Both the position numbers and the translations under genes were made by a program. Of a stretch of DNA of 10,509 nucleotides, positions 1 through 6,348 are shown in pieces. A model generated the notes under the pieces. That model worked only from the letters and a program-made list of their open reading frames with translations. It did not search any database and was not told the origin of the DNA. Origin of the DNA: DASPXK01 sp035637315 (GTDB taxonomy: Bacteria; Chloroflexota; UBA6077; JACCZL01); the NCBI GenBank assembly GCA_035637315.1, contig DASPXK010000249.1, positions 1 through 10,509 of the forward strand, read 5' to 3'. The first letter of the stretch is position 1, and each line of letters opens with the position of its first letter.

Positions 1-357
1 CATGATCGTCAGCAGCATGGCCCCGAAGAGCACGCGCTTCAGAGGGAAGCGCAGCCTAGCGAACGCGAACGCCGCCAGGCTGCAGGACACCACGTTTCCG
101 AGCGCCGCCAGGCTGCACAGCACGAGCGAGTTGACGAAGAACCCGCTAAACGGAGTCCGCAGCGCGGTCCACCCGAGCCTGTAATTGTCGAGTGTCGGCT
201 GGTGCGGCAGCAGGCCGAGGTTCGTCACGACCTCCTGAGGCGGCTTGAACGATTCCGAAGCCATCCACAGCACGGGATACACCATCACGAATGCTCCGGC
301 GACGAGGACCAGGTGGAGGATCCAGCCCGGCCAGACCCTGAGGAGCTGCGCGCTCAT
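1..357 (-). CDS. Carbohydrate ABC transporter permease, MalG type (3' end missing)
   Basis: This is an inner-membrane subunit of a CUT1-type sugar importer, the partner of the permease gene just upstream. The first 119 residues are in the window and the gene continues past the left edge, so the EAA loop that docks the ATPase is not visible. Seen: a hydrophobic segment at about residues 12-32 followed by ESFKPP; a periplasmic stretch with the family hallmark DNYRLGW near 57-63; then FFVNSL at 73-78, leading into a second membrane segment ending SLAAFAFARLRFP (93-105), which is typical of MalG-like permeases. The ATG overlaps the TGA of the upstream permease in an ATGA, so translation is probably coupled. 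The substrate cannot be told from sequence. The family call is secure. Confidence 0.93.
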   Translation of the reverse strand, partial: MSAQLLRVWPGWILHLVLVAGAFVMVYPVLWMASESFKPPQEVVTNLGLLPHQPTLDNYRLGWTALRTPFSGFFVNSLVLCSLAALGNVVSCSLAAFAFARLRFPLKRVLFGAMLLTIM

Positions 358-1316
358 GGCCCCGACTGTTCCATGTAGAAGACCCAGTAGCGAGAGCTGC
401 TGAAGATGGCGGCGGTGATGACCGCGACCGCCAGCAGAAGGATCCAGGCCATCGCGGTCGCGTATCCCATGTGCAAGAAGCCGAAGGCCTGTTCGTACAC
501 ATAGAGCGTGTAGAGGAGGGTGCTGTCCACCGGTCCGCCCGTGCCACCGCTGACGATGAAGGCAGCTGTGAAGGCCTGGAAGGCTCCAATGATCTGGAGC
601 ACGAGGTTGAACAGGATGAGCGGTGTCAGGAGTGGCAATGTGATCCGAAAGAACTGCGCGACCCGCGAGGCTCCATCGACCTGAGCGGATTCGTAGATCT
701 CGCGTGGGATCTGGCGCAGCCCGGCCAGGAAGATGATCATCGGGGAGCCAAACTGCCAGACCCCGAGCAACACCAGGGTGTAGAGCGCGAAGCGGGGGTC
801 GTGGAGCCAGGTTGGCGGATTGGCCCAGCCGATGGAGGCGAGCATCAGGTTGACCATCCCGTCGGGGCCGAAGAGCTGGCGCCAGAGGACGGCGATGGCG
901 ACGCTGCCACCCAGCAGGGACGGAAGATAGTAGACCGCGCGGTAGAGGTCGAGGCCGCGCTGGCCGCGGTTGAGCAGGAGCGCCAGGCCCAGCGCGAAGC
1001 AGAGTCTGAGCGGCACCTCCAGCAGCACGTACACCAGGGTGACGCGCACGGACTGCAGGTACCGTCCATCAGTCGGCAGATCAGCGTAGTTCTGGAGCCC
1101 AATCCAGCGCGGCGCCGAGACGAGGTCGTAGCGCGTAAACGAGACCCAGAGCGAGGCGAGGATCGGGCCCAGCGTCAGCCCCACCAGACCCAGTAGCCAG
1201 GGCAGCAGGAACACGTAGGCGGCGATGCTCTCGCGGCTAGTGTCGGTCAGCCTGGGCCAGGCGCGTCGCTGGGCCAGCCTGGTCGCGAGCGTCGCCACCG
1301 GCTCTTCGAGTCTCAC
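354..1316 (-). CDS. Carbohydrate ABC transporter permease, MalF/UgpA type
   Basis: A complete 320-residue inner-membrane permease, a normal length for the family. It pairs with the MalG-type permease downstream to form the channel of a CUT1 sugar importer. Seen: a first membrane segment at about 32-55 (FLLPWLLGLVGL), followed by SFTRYDL and the periplasmic WIGLQNYADL, both typical of UgpA-like proteins. Further hydrophobic segments lie near 92-115, 126-148, 180-200, 230-255 and 285-306. The cytoplasmic EAA loop is clear at about 206-232 (EIYESAQVDGAS through FFRITLPLLTP), with the conserved Gly at 216. The start is GTG, overlapping the TGA of the solute-binding gene as GTGA. No strong ribosome site precedes it, so coupling to the upstream gene is likely. 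No ATPase gene is visible; such systems often share a MsmK-type ATPase encoded elsewhere. Confidence 0.95.
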   Translation of the reverse strand: MRLEEPVATLATRLAQRRAWPRLTDTSRESIAAYVFLLPWLLGLVGLTLGPILASLWVSFTRYDLVSAPRWIGLQNYADLPTDGRYLQSVRVTLVYVLLEVPLRLCFALGLALLLNRGQRGLDLYRAVYYLPSLLGGSVAIAVLWRQLFGPDGMVNLMLASIGWANPPTWLHDPRFALYTLVLLGVWQFGSPMIIFLAGLRQIPREIYESAQVDGASRVAQFFRITLPLLTPLILFNLVLQIIGAFQAFTAAFIVSGGTGGPVDSTLLYTLYVYEQAFGFLHMGYATAMAWILLLAVAVITAAIFSSSRYWVFYMEQSGP

Positions 1317-2638
1317 GCGTTGAGCGCTTTGTCGGCCTCCGCCATGAACTTGTCGGCCGCCTCGGACACCGAGGTTCCCGACAACGGAATCGACAGCGCG
1401 TTGCGGGCCAGAGCCTTCTGGATCTCGCCGGCGCCGGAAGGATCCAGGATGGTCCTAGCGGTGGTCTTCTTCGTTTGTTGATCGAAGTAGTCGAGCTGCG
1501 CTCGATCCTGTGGGCTGAGGAGAGGCTTGAGCGTCTCGCGCGCCTTGGCCGAGCCCGGCACGCCGCGCTCCGGGCCCAGCGCCTTGACGGCCTCCGGATC
1601 GGTGAGGAAGAAGCCCATGAAGCTGGCCGCCCCCTGAGTGAACGCCGTCTTGGCGGAGACGCTGAAGAGGGACCCGGCTCTCAGATAGGCCCCGGGCCGG
1701 CTGCCCGCGGGACCGCTCGGGTTGGGAACCATGCCCAGTTGATGCTGGGTCAGCGGTTGATACTGGCCCAGGAAATTCGACCACCTCATCTTGAATACGG
1801 CCTTTCCCTGGACCAGCGGGGTGTTTTCTGGCCTGTCGTCCTGGAAGAAAGCGGCCGCGATCTCGCCGGGCACGCAGGCTCCCGCCTGTCGGAGGTCGGC
1901 CCAATACTGGAACCAGTCGACCATGTCCTGGCGCGAGAAGCTCGCTTTCCCGTCCGGCGTGTACAGCTCCTTGTTCCGCTGGCGAATGAAGACCTCGAAC
2001 GGGTCCATGTTGACGCTCTCGTCATCAGATGCCCAGGTGCCTTTCGGCAGCGTCTTGCTCAGCTTCTCGCAGTAGGCGGCAAAGTCTGCCCAGGTCTCCT
2101 GGCCCGTCGGCGGGGCCAGGCCAGCCTGCTGGATCGCGGTCAGGTCGTAGAGGCTGGCCTCGACAATCCCGCCCAGCGGGACTCCATACAGACCCCCGCT
2201 GATCTTGCCCTGGTCCAGAAGGCCCGCGTCGAAATCGCCAAGGTTGAGGGCGTTGTCCGCGAACCTGGCCAGGTCGGCTATCAGCTGCTTCGAGGCGAAC
2301 TGCCCGATGTAGCGCATGTCCATCTGGAAGATGTCGGGCAGAGCCCCACCAGCGGCCTGGGTGTTGATCTTGTCCCAGTAGGCGAAGAAGTTGGTGAATT
2401 GCGAGTTGAACTTCCACTGGGGGTACTTGTTCGAGAACAGGTCCATCGCCTTTTGGGTCCGCTCGGCCCGGTCGTTGCCTCCCCACCAGGCGACCTGCAT
2501 CGTCCCACTCGAGGCCCCGAGGTCGGGGCCGCCAGAGCCCGACCTGCTGCCGACCCCACATGCAGCCACGAGAGGAAGCAGACTTGGGGCCGCCACGAGG
2601 CGCGCCCCCGTCGCTATGAATTGGCGTCGCGTAGGCAT
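1313..2638 (-). CDS. Extracellular solute-binding lipoprotein, family 1 (sugar ABC importer)
   Basis: A 441-residue lipoprotein that would capture the substrate outside the membrane and deliver it to the two permeases encoded next. The N-terminus carries a twin-arginine motif (TRRQFIA, residues 3-9), a hydrophobic stretch, and the lipobox LVAAC with the lipidated Cys at 27, so it looks like a Tat-exported lipoprotein. The mature part starts after a Ser/Gly linker with MQVAWWGGNDRAERTQ and has ALPDIFQMD, both typical of family 1 solute-binding proteins (MalE/UgpB-like). Two adjacent in-frame starts exist: GTG at 2641 and ATG at 2638. The ribosome site AAGGAGG is only 2 nt from the GTG but 5 nt from the ATG, so I chose the ATG. 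The ligand is unknown. Confidence 0.94.
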   Translation of the reverse strand: MPTRRQFIATGARLVAAPSLLPLVAACGVGSRSGSGGPDLGASSGTMQVAWWGGNDRAERTQKAMDLFSNKYPQWKFNSQFTNFFAYWDKINTQAAGGALPDIFQMDMRYIGQFASKQLIADLARFADNALNLGDFDAGLLDQGKISGGLYGVPLGGIVEASLYDLTAIQQAGLAPPTGQETWADFAAYCEKLSKTLPKGTWASDDESVNMDPFEVFIRQRNKELYTPDGKASFSRQDMVDWFQYWADLRQAGACVPGEIAAAFFQDDRPENTPLVQGKAVFKMRWSNFLGQYQPLTQHQLGMVPNPSGPAGSRPGAYLRAGSLFSVSAKTAFTQGAASFMGFFLTDPEAVKALGPERGVPGSAKARETLKPLLSPQDRAQLDYFDQQTKKTTARTILDPSGAGEIQKALARNALSIPLSGTSVSEAADKFMAEADKALNA

Positions 2639-2643
2639 CACAC

Positions 2644-2650
2644 CCTCCTT
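2644..2650 (-). promoter_or_regulatory. Strong Shine-Dalgarno site of the solute-binding gene
   Basis: The coding strand reads AAGGAGG here, the strongest ribosome site in this operon. It lies 5 nt before the ATG at 2638 and 2 nt before the alternative GTG at 2641, which favours the ATG. A strong site fits the high output normally needed for a binding protein relative to its permeases. Confidence 0.75.
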
Positions 2651-2674
2651 TCGACTCCACGCAATTCAGGGTCC

Positions 2675-2688
2675 AGAAAGCGATCTTT
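2675..2688. promoter_or_regulatory. Putative third LacI-family operator, before the solute-binding gene
   Basis: The plus strand reads AGAAAGCGATCTTT. The first eight bases (AGAAAGCG) are identical to the half-site of the two operators at 5913-5942, and the outer AAAG/CTTT are symmetric around the centre. It lies in the 53-nt gap between the regulator stop and the solute-binding start, about 37-50 nt before the ATG. The right half is weaker than in the front operators. I see no convincing -35/-10 pair beside it, so it may act as an auxiliary or roadblock site, or serve a weak internal promoter. Confidence 0.45.
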
Positions 2689-2691
2689 AAG

Positions 2692-3846
2692 TCAGCCGTC
2701 GGGCGTAGAAGACGCTTGCCACCCAGCTGGGCGGGGCGTCGCACTGAAACGTCTTGGTTGGGGGCTGTCCAATCTGGCAGGGGCGGCAGATGTTGCCAAG
2801 CGCGCACCTCCAGTGTCCCTGGGCGGGGCCGACGAGGCGCGGATCGCCAGCCCGAAGCTCAACAGCTTGTTCGCGATCGGGCGGCCTTCCTGGAGCTGGC
2901 CCAGCAGCGCTTCCATCGCCGTCGCGCCCAGCTCGTGCCGGGGCACCGAGACGCTCGTCAGCGGCGGCCAGGCCTGGCGCGAGGCCGCCGTGTCGCCGAA
3001 GCTGACGAGCGTCAGCTCGCCAGGGATGTCGACCCCCCGCTCGTGGGCCGTCTCGAGCGCGCCAATGGCCATCAGGTCGTTCATCGCGAACATCGCGCTG
3101 GGTGGCGTGGCGAGGTCCAGCAGCTCGGCGGCCGCCTGGGCGCCGCCCAGGGCTGTGAAGTTGCCCTCGACCACGCGGTGCGGCTCCAGCCCCCGCGCGC
3201 CGAGGCCATCCAACACTCCCTGAAGACGCTCGCGGGCCGTCGTCACGTTGGGGGGACCGGCAATGACGGCCAGCCGACGGTGGCCGAGGTTGACCAGGTA
3301 GGCGGTCATCGCCACGGCGGCGGCGTGGTTGTCGATGGTGACACTCGGAACCATCGCGGGCGTCTTGGCGAGTGCGACGACGACGGTCCCGTGCCGCTCG
3401 AGCTCGGCCACGGCGCGCTTCAGGGCACGGCCGTAGCCAGTGTCCAGCAGGCCGCCACCGGCCAGCACGATCCCGTCGACGTGGTAGTCCAGCAACGACC
3501 GCAGGTAGCCCAGCTCGGTATGCGGATCGCGGTCCGAGTTGCACACGATCACCAGGTAGCCAGCGCGGCGGGCGACGTCCTCGACACCCCGGACGATCTC
3601 CGCGAAGTAGGGATCGCCGACATCGCCGACCAGGACGCCGACGATGTTGGTCCGCTTGGTGACCAGCGCCCGCGCCAGCGCCGAGGGCGAGTAGTTCAAG
3701 GCTCGGACGGCGGCCAGGACGCGATCGCGCGTGCCGGGCGCCACCGGGTAACCGTTGTCGTTGGCGACCCGCGAGGCGGTGCTCAGCGAGACACGCGCCT
3801 GGCGGGCGACGTCGGCGAGGCTGGCACGGGCGGGGCTGCCGGGCAC
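2692..3846 (-). CDS. LacI-family transcriptional regulator with C-terminal extension
   Basis: A DNA-binding repressor (or activator) of the LacI/GalR family, probably controlling its own operon. Seen: a helix-turn-helix at residues 9-30 (SLADVARQARVS, LSTASRVAND); a hinge helix YSPSALARAL at 52-61, closely resembling PurR, whose hinge Leu inserts at a central CpG; and a periplasmic-binding-like sensor domain from about 68 to 340 (VGVLVGDVGDPYFAEIV, DGIVLAGG, AMFAMNDLMAIGALE, LTLVSFGD). Start: GTG at 3846, preceded by AGGAGG at 3855-3860 with 8-nt spacing, inside the end of the oxidoreductase gene. The family normally ends near IRASSAPPR (about residue 343). Here a further ~41 residues rich in Ala, Pro, Arg and Ser follow without recognisable similarity. 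The effector is probably the imported sugar or a metabolite of it (inference). Confidence 0.93.
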   Translation of the reverse strand: MPGSPARASLADVARQARVSLSTASRVANDNGYPVAPGTRDRVLAAVRALNYSPSALARALVTKRTNIVGVLVGDVGDPYFAEIVRGVEDVARRAGYLVIVCNSDRDPHTELGYLRSLLDYHVDGIVLAGGGLLDTGYGRALKRAVAELERHGTVVVALAKTPAMVPSVTIDNHAAAVAMTAYLVNLGHRRLAVIAGPPNVTTARERLQGVLDGLGARGLEPHRVVEGNFTALGGAQAAAELLDLATPPSAMFAMNDLMAIGALETAHERGVDIPGELTLVSFGDTAASRQAWPPLTSVSVPRHELGATAMEALLGQLQEGRPIANKLLSFGLAIRASSAPPRDTGGARLATSAAPARLDSPQPRRFSATPRPAGWQASSTPDG

Positions 3847-3858
3847 AGGCAGGGCCTC

Positions 3859-4878
3859 CTAGACCGGTGCGGCGGACTTCGACTCGGCGAAGGCAGGAAA
3901 GACTTCGGTGGCGAGGAGCCGGACCTCCTGCAGGATGTGCTGGTGCGGCATGCCGGGGAAGAACAGGCGGCAGATCAGGTGGTCCACGCCCACGGTTTCG
4001 CGGAACGCTTGGATCTGTGTGATGCACTGATCCGGCGTCCCGATGATGAAGCGGTTGCGAGCGATTGCCTCGAGTCGGTCGACAGGCGTGGAATCCTCTG
4101 CCCCGATCAGGGGATGGCTCCAGGTGCCGCCGCCGTACTCGTCGCGGTAGTTGATCAGCAGATGGCGCTCGGCCAGCTCGCGCGCCTGCGCCTCCGTCTC
4201 CGCGATGACGACTTCGCGCGTGAGCGGGGCCGGCACCGCGGCCGGGTCCTTGCCGAGCGTGCGCAGCTCGGCGTGGTACTTCTCGCGGGAGGCGAGCAGC
4301 TTGTCGAGCTTGGCGGTCGGACCGGGCAGCCAGGCCTCGGCGAGCTGAGCGGCCCGCTTCATACCAAGCGGACCCCACGCGCCCAGCCAGATCGGCACGC
4401 CGCCAGGTTGGACCGGCTTGGGCTCAATTCGGGCGTGCTCCAGACGGTAGAACTGGCCCTCGAAGGTCACCGAGTCTTCGGTCCACAGGCGGCGCATGAT
4501 CTGGAGCTGCTCCTCGAACCGGGCACCGCGCCGCTCGAGCTGAGCGCCGAGCATGGCGAACTCGTCAGGTCGATAACCGATCGCAACCCCGAGCGTCAGG
4601 CGGCCATCCGAGATGACGTCCAGCATCGCCGCGTCTTCTGCCGCCCTGGTGGGGTGATAGAAGGGCAGGACGATGACGTCCGTGCCCAGCCGGATTCGGC
4701 TGGTGCGGGTGGCGAAGCCGGTCAGGACGAGAAAGGGTGACGGCCAGTAATGGTCCTTGATCCCGTGATGCTCCTCCATCCAGACGGAGTCGAAGCCCAT
4801 CTCCTCCGCCAGGACAACTTCTTCGAGCGCCTCGCGGTAGAAGTGGCCACCTTCGGTCGGAATGAGCCCGAACTTCAC
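3859..4878 (-). CDS. LLM-class flavin-dependent oxidoreductase (luciferase-like)
   Basis: A 339-residue TIM-barrel enzyme of the bacterial luciferase-like superfamily, which uses FMN or coenzyme F420 for oxidation, reduction or monooxygenation; which one cannot be decided here. Seen: the N-terminal strand MKFGLIP; SVWMEEHHG at about 31-39, a family hallmark; SDGRLTLGVAIGYRPDEF around 90-107, the conserved signature; GGVPIWLGAWGP near 159-170; and the C-terminal IIGTPDQCI. It starts with GTG, 7 nt after a GGAGGAG ribosome site. It sits 32 nt after the aldolase-like gene and 12 nt before the regulator, so it is part of the operon. A redox step on the imported compound is the natural inference. 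The family is secure; the substrate is unknown. Confidence 0.93.
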   Translation of the reverse strand: MKFGLIPTEGGHFYREALEEVVLAEEMGFDSVWMEEHHGIKDHYWPSPFLVLTGFATRTSRIRLGTDVIVLPFYHPTRAAEDAAMLDVISDGRLTLGVAIGYRPDEFAMLGAQLERRGARFEEQLQIMRRLWTEDSVTFEGQFYRLEHARIEPKPVQPGGVPIWLGAWGPLGMKRAAQLAEAWLPGPTAKLDKLLASREKYHAELRTLGKDPAAVPAPLTREVVIAETEAQARELAERHLLINYRDEYGGGTWSHPLIGAEDSTPVDRLEAIARNRFIIGTPDQCITQIQAFRETVGVDHLICRLFFPGMPHQHILQEVRLLATEVFPAFAESKSAAPV

Positions 4879-4910
4879 GACGCGTCTCCTCCAGTGTGCT
4901 TGCGAGCGTC

Positions 4911-5882
4911 CTAGATGCTGGCCGTCACGGCGTTTAGACGCTCGAGGATGCGCTCGAGTACGGGTATGTCGGACGGGGGGCGGCTGACCGCCCCGGGATG
5001 GGGGGCGGGAGCTGGAATGTGGCCGCCCAGGTAGAGGAATTGCGCGGCGCTGTGCTTGTAGCCCGGGACCGGCGCGCGGAAGGCGAACGAGCCCAGTGAC
5101 TGGAGGGCATCGTTCACCACGAAGAAATGCAGATCACCGTCTGCCCAGAGACGGTCACGGAGCGCGAACGCTTCAGGCGCGAAGGCCGACAGGCCCAGCA
5201 AGTAGTCGCTGCCGTAGATGACCATGTCGATCGCGAGATCGTTGCCGGTGTACAGCTTGAAGTCGGGCCGAAATTGGTCGCGCAGGGCCAGTCGCTGCCA
5301 CTCCAGCTCACGGTCGAGCGACGAGTGCTTGATGCCGACCAGATTGGGGATCTGGAGCAGATCCGCGAACATCTCGAGCGAATAGATCCGCCCGAATGGG
5401 GCGAACATTTCGCCGAGCTCGAAGCCGAGGATTGGACCAACGCGCTCGGCGACGCCGCGATAGACGTCGATCACCGCGTGGTCCGAAAGTGCCTTGAGGG
5501 CGGACGATTGAAACAGGATTGGTGTCCCGCCGTGGGCGCGGACTTCCTCCGCCGCGGCGCAGTACAGCGACACCAGGTCGCCGGCGCGGCCCTCGACGAA
5601 CGCGCCGCCCACAAAGGGTGTGTCGCCCAGCACCTCGGCGGAGATCCGCAGCACCTGGCTGCGCTCGGCATCGGTCAGGAGGTCGACATAGCCGGTGTCC
5701 ATGTTGACGGCGGGCCGGAGTCCGGCGCCCGTCGTCGCCTGCAAGCGCCCGGCGAAGGCGTCCCAATCCGGCCGACCGTCTACCCGGTACGGCAGCAGGA
5801 GGGCCGAGATTCCCACGATAGCTCGGGGCCGCATCCGGGCCCGCAGCTCGTCAAGCGTTAGCGCGGTCCGAGCGCTCAACAC
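4911..5882 (-). CDS. DapA/NanA-superfamily aldolase (dihydrodipicolinate synthase-like), divergent
   Basis: A 323-residue TIM-barrel protein of the class I aldolase superfamily that includes dihydrodipicolinate synthase and N-acetylneuraminate lyase. Seen: the Schiff-base lysine context LVGIKHSS (Lys185); the following GNDL (213-216); and LLGLSAFAPEAF in place of the usual G-x-x-G-x-I-S region. Two hallmarks of true DapA are absent: the GTTGE loop is replaced by NMDTGYVD (60-67), and the YNxP tyrosine region by GFELGEMFAPFG (153-164). It therefore probably acts on a sugar-acid-like substrate rather than in lysine synthesis. The start is GTG at 5882 with an AGAAGG about 10 nt upstream; an ATG at 5887 is out of frame and closes at once. 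First gene of the operon, directly behind the promoter and operators. Confidence 0.85.
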   Translation of the reverse strand: MLSARTALTLDELRARMRPRAIVGISALLLPYRVDGRPDWDAFAGRLQATTGAGLRPAVNMDTGYVDLLTDAERSQVLRISAEVLGDTPFVGGAFVEGRAGDLVSLYCAAAEEVRAHGGTPILFQSSALKALSDHAVIDVYRGVAERVGPILGFELGEMFAPFGRIYSLEMFADLLQIPNLVGIKHSSLDRELEWQRLALRDQFRPDFKLYTGNDLAIDMVIYGSDYLLGLSAFAPEAFALRDRLWADGDLHFFVVNDALQSLGSFAFRAPVPGYKHSAAQFLYLGGHIPAPAPHPGAVSRPPSDIPVLERILERLNAVTASI

Positions 5883-5912
5883 CGCATGCCTGCCTTCTGA
5901 TCGATGGAGGGT

Positions 5913-5926
5913 AGAAAGCGTTTGCA
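5913..5926. promoter_or_regulatory. LacI-family operator, start-proximal site
   Basis: The plus strand reads AGAAAGCGTTTGCA, matching the general LacI/CcpA/PurR operator plan of A-rich and T-rich halves around a central CpG. Its centre (5919/5920) is 13 bp from that of the adjoining site, so two protein dimers would sit side by side or compete. It would lie in the untranslated leader, about 31-44 nt before the GTG of the aldolase gene. Confidence 0.6.
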
Positions 5927-5942
5927 GAAAGCGTTTTCTGCA
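5923..5942. promoter_or_regulatory. LacI-family operator, near-perfect 20-bp palindrome
   Basis: An inverted repeat with TGCAGAAA on the left and TTTCTGCA on the right around a central CpG; 18 of 20 positions are symmetric, and the single mismatched pair flanks the CpG. It begins at the last base of the -10 box of the minus-strand promoter and covers the expected transcription start (about 5935), so bound repressor should block initiation. The obvious candidate protein is the LacI-family regulator at 2692-3846, two genes further along the same transcript, giving a self-regulated loop. Confidence 0.72.
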
Positions 5943-5970
5943 TGCTACAGATAGGCTCGCCGCGTGTCAA
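5942..5970 (-). promoter_or_regulatory. Sigma70-type promoter of the operon
   Basis: On the minus strand there is a perfect -35 box TTGACA (5965-5970), a 17-nt spacer, and a -10 box TAGCAT (5942-5947), which matches the TATAAT consensus at 4 of 6 positions. The expected start near 5935 falls in the palindromic operator. The implied leader is about 50 nt. Box quality, ideal spacing and operator placement agree with one another, which raises confidence above that of a chance hit. Confidence 0.65.
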
Positions 5971-5982
5971 GCCGGGCAAGAC

Positions 5983-6035
5983 AGGGATGAGGGATGAGCC
6001 TCATCCCTCATCCCTCATCCCTCATCCCTCATTCC
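5983..6035. repeat. Heptamer tandem repeat with inverted copies (TCATCCC)n
   Basis: Two copies of GGGATGA (5984-5997) face four perfect copies of TCATCCC (6001-6028) and one degenerate TCATTCC (6029-6035). The 16-base arms 5983-5998 and 6000-6015 are exact reverse complements separated by one base, so a long GC-rich stem could form on either strand. It lies between the divergent operon promoter and the small plus-strand gene, just upstream of the -35 box. It could be a terminator-like or structured element, or a remnant of a dispersed intergenic repeat; there is no T-run typical of an intrinsic terminator. Confidence 0.8.
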
Positions 6036-6059
6036 TCGCCTCGGAGGTGTGCGAGAGCG

Positions 6060-6348
6060 ATGTATGCTGTGATTGTCAGCGCCAGGGTCAAGCCGGAGCG
6101 GCGCCAGCAGTTTCTCGCGGCGATTGAAGACCACTCGACGTGCTCCGCGCGACGAGCCAGGCTGTCTTCGGTTCGACGTGCTGCAGGATCGAGCCGATCC
6201 GGACCACTACTATTTCGTGGATCTCTTCCAGGACGAGGAGGCGGCCAAGGTGCACGCGAGCTCGCCTCACCGAGCGCGGTGGCGGGAGGCCTCCAGGGAG
6301 TGCCTGGCCGAGCCGACGTCTGTCACGCGCTGTGACACCGTGTTCTGA
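6060..6348 (+). pseudogene. Antibiotic-biosynthesis-monooxygenase (ABM) domain protein, frameshifted
   Basis: A small ferredoxin-like-fold protein of about 96 residues, split over two frames. The first part (from ATG 6060) reads MYAVIVSARVKPERRQQFLAAIEDHS, the usual ABM start. The second part, one frame on, reads RDEPGCLRFDVLQD, then HYYFVDLFQDEEAA, then SPHRARWRE, and closes with CDTVF and a TGA at 6348. The switch must occur near 6144-6151, in a GCGCG run; loss of one CG (or gain of one base) would explain it, and restoring CG gives the expected family spacing. GGAGG at 6043-6047 is 12 nt from the ATG, rather far. Related proteins act as small monooxygenases or mutarotase-like enzymes. Whether this is a real lesion or a sequencing/assembly error cannot be decided here. 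Its 3' end overlaps the convergent DUF2461 gene. Confidence 0.82.

Noticed and set aside
471..1196. Long plus-strand open frame opposite the first permease
   Set aside because: It is the shadow of a clear permease gene in high-GC DNA; its translation is rich in E/Q/H/R without any recognisable family motif.
1475..3223. Plus-strand frame of about 580 codons opposite the binding protein and regulator
   Set aside because: It spans two unambiguous minus-strand genes and their gap and shows no domain pattern; the length is an effect of GC content.
2716..4740. Plus-strand frame of about 670 codons opposite the regulator and oxidoreductase
   Set aside because: Same reason: it is antisense to two genes with strong family motifs, and its composition is atypical for a protein.
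5922..5951. Possible plus-strand promoter (TTGCAG, 18 nt, TACAGA) for the ABM gene
   Set aside because: Both boxes match consensus at only three positions and coincide with the palindromic operator; the minus-strand promoter is much better.
5984..6035. Heptamer array as a CRISPR array
   Set aside because: The units are 7 bp and directly adjacent, with no spacers and no cas genes in the window.
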